A DNA stretch of 22,611 bases from Bacilli bacterium (GTDB taxonomy: Bacteria > Bacillota_I > Bacilli_A > ML615J-28 > CAG-313). The position numbers were made by a program, and so were the translations under genes. The notes beneath the pieces were generated by a model that saw nothing but the letters and a program-made list of their open reading frames with translations, searched no databases and was not told the DNA's origin. This document shows, in pieces, positions 15,569 through 22,611 of this stretch (position 1 is the stretch's first letter; each line of letters opens with the position of its first letter). Where the stretch lies: NCBI GenBank assembly GCA_900752975.1, contig CAADXH010000113.1:1-22611 (forward strand). The letters are read 5' to 3'.

Positions 15569-17788
15569 TTATTCGCGTTCATTGATAACATCAATAATCT
15601 TTTGAGACATAATCTTATATAAAGGTATACAAGTTGAAACAAAAGCAATTATCAGAACAAAAATTATTAAGAATAATGGGGTACGATATGTAAGGGTATA
15701 CATGTAAAGAGGAATTAAATTTAATTCATCGGTAATGCTGCTATTATAGATATTTATAACATAATTAGCCAGAATTATCGATATGCCATAAGCAATTAAC
15801 GTAACAAATAAAGCTTGAATTATAAAAATTATCGAGACCTTAATGCCACTTAAACCAATGGAACGTAAAATACCTATTTCCTTTTTAGAATCTACAATTT
15901 CAATTGTAATAATTGTCCACATAATACCAATAGTGAAAGCCACAAAGACTACAAGTCCAGCTTTGGAAATAATATCAATGAATGGATCTACTGTGTATGA
16001 ATCAATATCAGTTTGATATTCCCAAACGTTGAGAATGTAACCTTGTTTATAGGCTTTTTTGAAAAGACGATAGGCAGTACCTTTATCTTTAGGGAGTTCA
16101 GTCATTATTTTTTCATTTTCTTGAGTGTATTTTTCAAGTGTTTTATAAATATTTTGAGAAACAAGAAGTTTATCATCAGAGTTTACAATTCCAACGACTT
16201 TAAAAGTTTGACTAAAACTGCTATTTTGATGTGATGGAGTAAGTGCTATAGTAATATTTGTATTTAAAATATTGTTTCGCCATTCATCATAACCATCGCT
16301 TGCAGGATTAAAATCAAAAATATCATTGACCCATGAAATGGGAATCGCAATTTCATCATCATTATTAGGAGTTCTTCCATATGGAGTTTGATCCCAACGA
16401 TGAGTGCTTCGATAGAAAATGGATAATTTATCTTGTCTAAAAGTAAGTTGATTAGGTCGATAATTCTTCAAAAGTTTATCAGAAGAAATATTTACTAACC
16501 ACGTTGATTTATTTTCAGTAGAACCAGTAAAGGTTAAGTTGCCTGATACATCAATTTTTTCAATTTCAAAGTAAGGCGCAGTTATAATAATTGCATTCAT
16601 CATTTTTAAGTCATTATAGAAAGCGTAATTTCTTTTATCGGTATAATCAATATTTGTGTTTTGGAATCCTGTGTAAGAATACCAATTGCTGAAATTAGTT
16701 TTAACTATACCTACGATTTGGTAATCATCTTGAACATTTAAATCAATATATTTATTGAGATAGTCATAAATGGTTCCACTCTCAAAAAATGTATTAAAGT
16801 AATTAAACGCTTCAACAAGATAATCTGTGATAAGAATTTCTTTAGCTGATTCATGTGGAAGCCTACCGGCTAGTAAAGTGTAAGAATTAGTTTTATCATA
16901 TTCGATAAGGGTTGTTACATGACCTGTAAAAAACTCAGTGCTTATATCGTCATCATTTATAGCATAATGGTAGTCAATATTTTCATATTTGTGTACCATT
17001 AATTCTGGTAACTTTTCTTTAATCGTAGTGTATGAATTCTTATCGAGTTCACCTGATTCATATTTATCATAAAAATTATTGCTTGATTTTATTGGCGTTG
17101 ATTTCTTTATATCCGTGTAATTATAGTTGTTTTCGATCATTGTATATACATTTTGACGAAGTTTATCACCATGAAGTTCTATTGTAAATGATAAGAAAGC
17201 CAAACTAATGCAACAAATAATAATTACGACAAGAAATCTAAATTTCTTTTTCCATATGTTTTTAAGTGCAAGTTTTAAACATACGCGAATTGGAATATGT
17301 GCTGATTTAAATACTTTGCTATTTTGTAAAGTTTCTTCAACAATGTCATCGTGCTTTTCAATTGGTTTTGTTCTTTTCTTTTCTTTGATAATTTTTTCTT
17401 TAGCAATCTTTTGAGCTTTAACTTTAATTTTAGTTTTTTCTCTTAATAGTTTAGCAAGTTTAGCTTTTTTTCTATCTTTTCTTTTTTCTTTTTTCTCTTT
17501 TTTTGAAATAATAGTCAGAGAATCGTTAGAAGAAGGAGAGGGTATTAAAGATATAACTTCAGAAGTCTTTTGATTAATCACTTTTGTTAATACAGCATTG
17601 TCATGATCAGAAGAAAATAATTGATCATTTGTCATGATTGTATTTCCAAATGTATTAATTCTTTTACGACTAATTTTAAGTTTCTTGCATTTAGTTTTAT
17701 GTTTTGTTTTTATTCTTTTAACATAAAGAATTATAATTGAACTTAAGAGTTGTAGGATAACTAAGATAATGCATATTTTTAAAATCAT
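15569..17788 (-). CDS. FtsX/MacB-type ABC transporter permease with extra N-terminal TM and Lys-rich linker
   Basis: A 739-residue permease. A first hydrophobic segment at about 2-23 is followed by about 165 hydrophilic residues, with a strongly lysine-rich, probably coiled stretch at 96-146. The FtsX-type core then begins: KNIWKKKFRF and TM at about 190-212, a large ectodomain of about 390 residues, and three C-terminal membrane helices from about residue 605 with the family motif SKKEIGILRSIGLSG. It is the permease partner of the adjacent ATPase and probably dimerises with the fused protein upstream. Its ATG shares one base with the ATPase stop (TAATG), with SD GGAGG before it. The N-terminal membrane segment and basic linker replace the ATPase domain found in the fused relative and are unusual. 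Confidence 0.88.
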   Translation of the reverse strand: MILKICIILVILQLLSSIIILYVKRIKTKHKTKCKKLKISRKRINTFGNTIMTNDQLFSSDHDNAVLTKVINQKTSEVISLIPSPSSNDSLTIISKKEKKEKRKDRKKAKLAKLLREKTKIKVKAQKIAKEKIIKEKKRTKPIEKHDDIVEETLQNSKVFKSAHIPIRVCLKLALKNIWKKKFRFLVVIIICCISLAFLSFTIELHGDKLRQNVYTMIENNYNYTDIKKSTPIKSSNNFYDKYESGELDKNSYTTIKEKLPELMVHKYENIDYHYAINDDDISTEFFTGHVTTLIEYDKTNSYTLLAGRLPHESAKEILITDYLVEAFNYFNTFFESGTIYDYLNKYIDLNVQDDYQIVGIVKTNFSNWYSYTGFQNTNIDYTDKRNYAFYNDLKMMNAIIITAPYFEIEKIDVSGNLTFTGSTENKSTWLVNISSDKLLKNYRPNQLTFRQDKLSIFYRSTHRWDQTPYGRTPNNDDEIAIPISWVNDIFDFNPASDGYDEWRNNILNTNITIALTPSHQNSSFSQTFKVVGIVNSDDKLLVSQNIYKTLEKYTQENEKIMTELPKDKGTAYRLFKKAYKQGYILNVWEYQTDIDSYTVDPFIDIISKAGLVVFVAFTIGIMWTIITIEIVDSKKEIGILRSIGLSGIKVSIIFIIQALFVTLIAYGISIILANYVINIYNSSITDELNLIPLYMYTLTYRTPLFLIIFVLIIAFVSTCIPLYKIMSQKIIDVINERE

Positions 17789-18504
17789 TATTTTATAACC
17801 TCCATCTCTTTGAAATTATTATTATTCTCATTTTGATTTTCATAACTAGTATTTCCATCTGGGGAAATGCGAATCAACATATCGTTATACAACAAAGCTG
17901 ATTCTTCATCATGAGTAACTATAATGATTAAACGTTCTTGTGATAATTTTTTAAATAATTTAAAGATTGTTGTTGAAGTTTCACTATCAAGGTTACCCGT
18001 AGGTTCATCCGCAATTATTAAACTAGGATTTTTAACAACGGCTCTAGCTATAGCAATTCTTTGTTTTTGTCCACCTGATAATTGGCTAACTTTTCGGTTT
18101 TCAAGACCTGATAATTCGACATCTTCAATTACTTTAGCTAAAAGTTTTTTACGGTTTTTTGCTTTAATGTTTTGAATTTCAAGTGGAAGACTGATGTTTT
18201 CTTTAAGTGTTAAATCTTTTAAAATATTGTACTCTTGAAAAACGAACCCAAGATAACTATTTAAATAAGCATTCTTTTCTTTTTTGGAAAGTAGAGCTAA
18301 ATTATAGTCTTCAACCCAAATCTCACCTTCATCAGGCTTGTCTAATCCTCCAAGTAAATTTAGAAGAGTACTTTTACCAGATCCTGATGGGCCCAAGATA
18401 AAAACTAAGCCTTTCTCGGGGAATGTTACTGAAAAATCACGGACAGCATGAATTTTTTCGTTTCCAGATTGATAGTACTTATTAACATTTATTAATCTTA
18501 TCAT
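17788..18504 (-). CDS. ABC transporter ATP-binding protein, MacB/LolD type
   Basis: A 238-residue ATPase with all nucleotide-binding motifs: Walker A GPSGSGKST at 38-46, Q-loop Q90, signature LSGGQ at 142-146, Walker B IIADE with D166-E167, and H-loop H198. The pattern is that of the LolD/MacB/BceA group, which powers conformational change in FtsX-type permeases rather than classic transmembrane import. The C-terminal 20 residues are Asn/Glu-rich. It is translated just before its likely permease partner, with stop and start codons sharing one base. SD AGGAGG overlaps the upstream gene's TAG stop; the ATG nearer to it runs into a stop after one codon, so the start at 18504 is firm. Confidence 0.93.
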   Translation of the reverse strand: MIRLINVNKYYQSGNEKIHAVRDFSVTFPEKGLVFILGPSGSGKSTLLNLLGGLDKPDEGEIWVEDYNLALLSKKEKNAYLNSYLGFVFQEYNILKDLTLKENISLPLEIQNIKAKNRKKLLAKVIEDVELSGLENRKVSQLSGGQKQRIAIARAVVKNPSLIIADEPTGNLDSETSTTIFKLFKKLSQERLIIIVTHDEESALLYNDMLIRISPDGNTSYENQNENNNNFKEMEVIK

Positions 18505-18514
18505 TGCATGCCTC

Positions 18515-21058
18515 CTACGAAACTTTTATTATATCGATAGGTTTCTTACGACTTAATTGTAAAAGTGGAAAGATAACCGCGATTGTTGGGGTTAAATACG
18601 ATAGTACAAAGATAGCTAAAACTCCATATCCGGTAAATTTAATAACTGAAAAATCAATTAGGGCTTGAGAACTGAAGGAACTATCTAGAATTTTTAAAAA
18701 GACAGCAGTGCCTATTAAGGCGATAATTGAGGTAATTGTGCTGATTATTATAACTTGAAATAAATAAATTAGCGATATTTTCCAACCATTCATACCTAAG
18801 GACATATAAATACCAATATCTTTAGTACTATTTTTAATATTTATGATAATGAAATTAAAAATAAGAAGAATACTAAATAGGCAAAATACGAAGAAAAGGC
18901 CTAAGAAGAGAATGATGTTGTTGTCGATAAAATCATTAACAATTAAAAGTTTTTTAAATGAAGCATTATTAATAATCATATTGTTTTTAATCATATGTTG
19001 GTAGATGTTAGCATTTACAGTTACATCATTATTAGTTATGAAAATTGGGTAACCACCAAGAGAATCACCTGTTGAAAAACTATTGAGTAGATATTTTATA
19101 TATAAGTTACTTTCAATTTGATCGATGTTAAGTTCAGGCATATATAAAACACAATCATCATCATCAACAATTCCAGTAACTAAAAAGCTCATTGGTGTTG
19201 GAATCCTTGAATATCCACAAACATAAAAGGTAACAATTTTATCGTATTCATTGTATAAAATATAGTTTCCTTCATCGGCGTTTTCTTTAATGGAAATATT
19301 GTCAATGTTTATATGTAAAACTTTTTCAAGAAAACCTCGAGATACTGCCATTTGCATTGCATGTTGAGGCTTTGGTACATTAGGGGCTGCTCCCCATAAT
19401 TTGTATACGCCATCAGAAATCATAATAGGTTGATTGTTTTTGTCTTTGACAGTGTCTATTTTCATAGTTTCAGGATTAAAAGAAGTATATTTTACACCTT
19501 CGTATGTACCTGTTGTGTTAAAGGCATTGTAAATAATATCATCGTTAGCGTAATTTAAATTAAAGGTTACAATGTTATCATATACATTTTGTGATACAAA
19601 AATAGAGTTATAGTAAGGAATGTTATCCATGAAGGCAACTTTATTTTTAGTATTTTCCATATCAGTATTTAATATATCTTGAAAATTAGTCTTAATAATA
19701 TTCTTTATATATAAAGGACTATTAAAATTATCACTTTTTAGCGGTTTGCCAATTAAATCGGTAAATTCGGCTATTGAAGAATCTTGGAAATAATTGTAAG
19801 TAATAAGACAACTCGCAATATAATCAGTTATATAGATAGCGTAATTATTATATTTTGTCATATTGAGTCCAAGTTTATTCCAAGTAGCTGTTTCTTTATC
19901 AAAATTTAAGTATTTATCGAGACTATTAAGATTGGCAGTGTTTAGAGGAATCATTCTTTCAATAGATGTTGCATAAATCCAGTTAGGAATATAATTTTCA
20001 ACATTAACAGGAATATTAATAAGCATACTTTTATACATTGTCATTTTGCCATTGGTAGCATATTGTTGATAAATATCGTCACCTTCAAAATTATAAAAGC
20101 CTGTTGATTTAGTGTATCCAAAATTTGTATATTTTTGATTAATCGTTACAACATTATTGTTGTATTCGTTTTGATATTTGGCATATTCAAGAGAAGAATT
20201 AGTCAAATAAAGGTTGACTGTACTTCCTGCAAAAATTAAGCTAAAAGCAAATAGTAGAATAATTAAGATAAAACGCAGCTTGTTTTTAACAAATGCTTTA
20301 AAAGCAAGATTAAGACTTGTAAGAATGCTAGGTGAAACTTGTTCAGTATTATAGTCATCGTTTTTATACTCTAGATTCTCTTCATGAACAGTAACATCAT
20401 CGACTATCGCGCCATCTTTTATTGTAATTAGTCTATCACCATGTTTTTCAGCAATTTCTTTATCATGTGTAACTATTAAAACCAGACGTTCTTTAGATAG
20501 CTTTGTCAGAATATTCATAATGATATCCCTATTCTTACTATCAAGGTTTCCAGTTGGTTCATCTGCAATGATTACTTTTGGATTTTTTACGAGTGCTCTA
20601 GCAATCGCAACACGTTGTCGTTCACCACCTGATATTTGATTCATTTGTCTTTTTTCTTTTCCCTTTAACCCTACTTGAGCAATAATATCCATAATTTCAT
20701 TGTGATGTGCTTTTGGACTTTTATGGTGAAGTTCTAGTGAGAGTGCGACATTTTCATATACTGTTAAGTTTTTAATTACATTAAATTCTTGAAAAATGAA
20801 ACCAATATAAGTGTTACGATAAGTATTGTAGTTTTTTGCCTTGAAGTTTTTGGTGTTTATGTTTTCGACAATTAATTCACCACTATCATAACTATCAAGA
20901 CCACCGATTACATTTAATAATGTACTTTTACCACTACCACTTTTTCCAATAATGAATACAATGCCTTTATCGGGAAGTGTAAGGTTGATATCTCGTAGGG
21001 CGTGGTAACTACCCTGACCAGATTTATAATATTTATTTAAATTTTTAATTTCAATCAT
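18515..21058 (-). CDS. MacB-type ABC transporter, fused ATPase and FtsX permease
   Basis: An 847-residue protein joining both transporter halves. The ATPase fills residues 1-225: Walker A GKSGSGKST at 38-46, Q90, ISGGE at 142-146, D166-E167, H198. TM1 lies at about 262-284, an ectodomain of about 400 residues follows, and three C-terminal helices run from about residue 705 with the FtsX-type segment TKDIGIYMSLGMNGWKIS. Motif positions in the ATPase are identical to those of the separate ATPase downstream, implying an old duplication. It would pair with the separate ATPase and permease into an asymmetric complex. It starts 8 nt after the lipoprotein gene; the weak SD before it (AGGAG within ATTAGGAGTATCT) suffices. 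Confidence 0.93.
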   Translation of the reverse strand: MIEIKNLNKYYKSGQGSYHALRDINLTLPDKGIVFIIGKSGSGKSTLLNVIGGLDSYDSGELIVENINTKNFKAKNYNTYRNTYIGFIFQEFNVIKNLTVYENVALSLELHHKSPKAHHNEIMDIIAQVGLKGKEKRQMNQISGGERQRVAIARALVKNPKVIIADEPTGNLDSKNRDIIMNILTKLSKERLVLIVTHDKEIAEKHGDRLITIKDGAIVDDVTVHEENLEYKNDDYNTEQVSPSILTSLNLAFKAFVKNKLRFILIILLFAFSLIFAGSTVNLYLTNSSLEYAKYQNEYNNNVVTINQKYTNFGYTKSTGFYNFEGDDIYQQYATNGKMTMYKSMLINIPVNVENYIPNWIYATSIERMIPLNTANLNSLDKYLNFDKETATWNKLGLNMTKYNNYAIYITDYIASCLITYNYFQDSSIAEFTDLIGKPLKSDNFNSPLYIKNIIKTNFQDILNTDMENTKNKVAFMDNIPYYNSIFVSQNVYDNIVTFNLNYANDDIIYNAFNTTGTYEGVKYTSFNPETMKIDTVKDKNNQPIMISDGVYKLWGAAPNVPKPQHAMQMAVSRGFLEKVLHINIDNISIKENADEGNYILYNEYDKIVTFYVCGYSRIPTPMSFLVTGIVDDDDCVLYMPELNIDQIESNLYIKYLLNSFSTGDSLGGYPIFITNNDVTVNANIYQHMIKNNMIINNASFKKLLIVNDFIDNNIILFLGLFFVFCLFSILLIFNFIIINIKNSTKDIGIYMSLGMNGWKISLIYLFQVIIISTITSIIALIGTAVFLKILDSSFSSQALIDFSVIKFTGYGVLAIFVLSYLTPTIAVIFPLLQLSRKKPIDIIKVS

Positions 21059-21066
21059 AGATACTC

Positions 21067-22449
21067 CTAATAGATAATTTCATCATAAATTGCAGGTGCA
21101 ATGTAGTTTGCAACAATGATAAAATCATCTGCACAATATTTATCGGTTTGTTCAAACGGTGTGTAAGTAATAGTAATAAGACCACACTTATTACCAGATA
21201 TTTTAGATTTAGCAATATATAAGTTAGTGTTACCATTAAATTTAAAGGTTCCGATGTCTATTGGTTTAGAAAGATACTGAATAACTAAATTAATTGAATA
21301 ATTTAAATTAGCAGTTGTCTCTTTTACTAGTTCATCATTTTCGTCAATATTCCAAGTTACGTTTTTAAATTCATAGTAAGTATTATCCATTTCCGCATAA
21401 TAACGTTTAGAATTATATAGGATTTCCCAAGTGCCACGGTTACGGTTACCATTTTGGAAAATTAAGCAATCATTAATGAAAATAGGGCTCTTTGGTAGGA
21501 AAGTACGTGGCATTTTTTTGGCATAATCTTCAATTTGATTATCATAATTTTGATTACCAACTAAGTCTACAAATGAGAACCATTTATATTTTTGTGATTC
21601 ATCGTTGTTGTAGATTTGATAGTTTGCAGTAAAGGCTAATCCATTCATAAAATCAGTTGCATAGCCGTTTTTTATAATGTTACCTGATTTATTTGATAAA
21701 TAAGTTAGTTTAGAATCATTAAATTTTAGATATTGGTAATTAATATCAATACTAGAAGAATCATTATTTTTAAGCCCAACTCGTGCAAACGAATTGTTAA
21801 AGTCGTAAGCTTCATCAAACACATAAGAAGAAGTCATTAATTCAGCATTTTCATTGATATAAGAATACTTTAAAACTTTATTTGCATCACGCATGCCAAC
21901 GACTGCATAACCTCCTTTGTATGAACCTGCATAGTTGTATTGAGGCTCGGCCAATATTGTAAAATTATGGCCATCGTATTTTAAATATCCAAATAATCCA
22001 TCTTTTTCAATTACTAATATATTATCTTTAAAACTAGAGTAACTTGTGATGTTATCACTAAATGTATATATTACTTGATCTTTAGAATCAATAATTAACG
22101 TTTTACCATTTAGAGTTACTACAGCTTTGTCTTCGTCCATAGGGTTAACTGTATCATATTTAATCTTGGTTATTTGCTTTCCACTTTTTTCGATAAATCC
22201 CCATTTATTCTTTTTTTGTACCATAAGGTAGTCACCAAATACGGGTTTTACATCATCATAATCAGCTAGACTAAATGTCTCGTGAGATGAAGTAATAAGA
22301 TAATAGGTATTGTTTCGATATCCAAGGGCAATCGTGCCATTTAAATATTCAGGAGTTTTACATCCCGTCATACAACTACAAATAATTATGATTGTAACTA
22401 TCAGTAGAAAAATGTTAATTTTAAAAATTGGTTTAATTGTTTTATACAT
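21067..22449 (-). CDS. Lipoprotein with WG-repeat-like segments
   Basis: A 460-residue predicted lipoprotein. A hydrophobic signal at about 10-29 ends in MTGC, a plausible lipobox with C30 as lipidated cysteine. The exported part carries beta-propeller-like WG repeats: KKNKWGFIEKSGKQI at about 79-93 and KDGLFGYLKYDG at about 149-160 are the clearest, with more divergent copies such as KYSYINENAEL further on. The last 200 residues show no repeat that I recognise. As first gene of the ABC operon it is probably the extracellular partner of the transporter. WG repeats are presumed to bind ligands or proteins. SD AGGAG at about 22461-22465 (complement) supports the start. The final residues are hydrophobic but too short to anchor the protein. 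Confidence 0.78.
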   Translation of the reverse strand: MYKTIKPIFKINIFLLIVTIIIICSCMTGCKTPEYLNGTIALGYRNNTYYLITSSHETFSLADYDDVKPVFGDYLMVQKKNKWGFIEKSGKQITKIKYDTVNPMDEDKAVVTLNGKTLIIDSKDQVIYTFSDNITSYSSFKDNILVIEKDGLFGYLKYDGHNFTILAEPQYNYAGSYKGGYAVVGMRDANKVLKYSYINENAELMTSSYVFDEAYDFNNSFARVGLKNNDSSSIDINYQYLKFNDSKLTYLSNKSGNIIKNGYATDFMNGLAFTANYQIYNNDESQKYKWFSFVDLVGNQNYDNQIEDYAKKMPRTFLPKSPIFINDCLIFQNGNRNRGTWEILYNSKRYYAEMDNTYYEFKNVTWNIDENDELVKETTANLNYSINLVIQYLSKPIDIGTFKFNGNTNLYIAKSKISGNKCGLITITYTPFEQTDKYCADDFIIVANYIAPAIYDEIIY

Positions 22450-22473
22450 TTTTTGTCACTCTCCTAATTTTTT

Positions 22474-22502
22474 ATTATATCAAAAAACAATAAAAAATAC
22501 AA
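22474..22502 (-). promoter_or_regulatory. Promoter of the lipoprotein-ABC transporter operon
   Basis: On the minus strand, TGATATAAT (22482-22474) is a perfect extended -10, and TTGTAT (22502-22497) lies 17 nt upstream as a partial -35. The lipoprotein start codon is 24 nt downstream. Confidence 0.6.
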
Positions 22503-22530
22503 ATAAACTGAATTAACAATGTAAACTGAA

Positions 22531-22562
22531 TGTTCGTGTACACTAGATTGTGTACACGAACA
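22531..22562. repeat. Perfect 13-bp inverted repeat in the divergent intergenic region
   Basis: TGTTCGTGTACAC (22531-22543), loop TAGATT and GTGTACACGAACA (22550-22562) form a perfect palindrome. Each arm also contains the self-palindrome GTGTACAC (22536-22543 and 22550-22557), centred 14 bp apart. No T tract follows on either strand, so it is not a usual terminator. It is richer in G/C than its surroundings and lies about 50 bp upstream of the ABC operon promoter, between two divergent transcription units, which fits an operator or a structured leader of the rightward gene. Confidence 0.8.
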
Positions 22563-22607
22563 CTGACGGTTTGTCAATCATCGTATGGGTTTTGAGAAAG
22601 GACTCTC

Positions 22608-22611
22608 ATGA
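22608..22611 (+). CDS. Possible start of a rightward gene cut by the window end
   Basis: AGAAAGGA at 22595-22602 is a good ribosome binding site, followed after 5 nt by ATG at 22608-22610. Only the first codon is inside the window, so nothing can be said about the product. If real, it is divergent from the lipoprotein-ABC operon and shares the palindromic intergenic region with it. Confidence 0.4.

Noticed and set aside
22531..22562. LexA-type SOS box.
   Set aside because: The halves are in the reverse order to the Gram-positive box (GTTCG comes first, CGAAC last) and the spacing is far too long.
22531..22562. Intrinsic terminator.
   Set aside because: No T tract follows the hairpin on either strand.
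1..22611. Alternative genetic code with UGA as tryptophan, as in Mycoplasma.
   Set aside because: The radical SAM gene ends in TGA at 12022-12024 and the DUF3021 gene at 12937-12939, each at a natural protein end with a new gene starting there, while tryptophan is encoded by TGG.
1..22611. CRISPR array, prophage, insertion sequence or defence island.
   Set aside because: No regularly spaced repeats, transposase, integrase, phage structural or known defence genes were seen; the only XRE gene has no partner.

Overview
The window is 22.6 kb of AT-rich, gene-dense bacterial DNA. Strong AGGAGG/AGGTGA-type ribosome binding sites, TTGANA/TATAAT promoters and hairpin-plus-T-tract terminators point to a low-GC Firmicutes/Bacilli-like genome, possibly one of the uncultured gut Bacilli or Acholeplasma-like lineages. 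UGA acts as a stop codon (radical SAM gene, DUF3021 gene), so this is not a Mycoplasma-type code. Lineage is an inference from style and gene content only. No rRNA, tRNA, transposase, phage gene or CRISPR array is visible, and no gap between genes exceeds about 160 bases.

Left part (1-7290). A two-gene plus-strand unit encodes an alkaline-phosphatase-superfamily phosphodiesterase and a glycoside hydrolase family 9 enzyme without a signal peptide. It converges on a minus-strand CrtI-like FAD oxidoreductase, and a hairpin covers both stop codons. Divergent from the oxidoreductase, a well-formed promoter drives a coupled trio: DUF362 protein, P-loop uridine-kinase-like protein and short-chain dehydrogenase, ending in a terminator.

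Middle part (7290-10530). A small XRE regulator converges on a minus-strand glycerophosphodiester phosphodiesterase. Divergent from that is an MFS sugar-type carrier with a large extracytoplasmic insertion, overlapping a DUF218 (YdcF/SanA-like) gene.

Right-middle part (10593-15566). One promoter, six tightly packed genes and one terminator: HdeD/DUF308-like membrane protein, radical SAM/SPASM enzyme, LytTR DNA-binding protein, DUF3021 membrane protein, an unrecognised signal-peptide/single-TM protein with an acidic tail, and a cytoplasmic type I pullulanase. The LytTR-DUF3021 pair looks like a membrane-controlled regulator; why it travels with a radical SAM enzyme and a glycogen/starch debranching enzyme is unknown. 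This is the most interesting assembly in the window.

Right part (15569-22479, minus strand). A four-gene operon encodes a WG-repeat-like lipoprotein, a fused MacB-type ATPase-permease, a separate MacB-type ATPase and a separate FtsX-type permease with an unusual N-terminal membrane segment and lysine-rich linker. Together they would form an asymmetric exporter or mechanotransmission complex at the membrane. Beyond it lies a perfect 13-bp inverted repeat and the apparent start of a divergent plus-strand gene.
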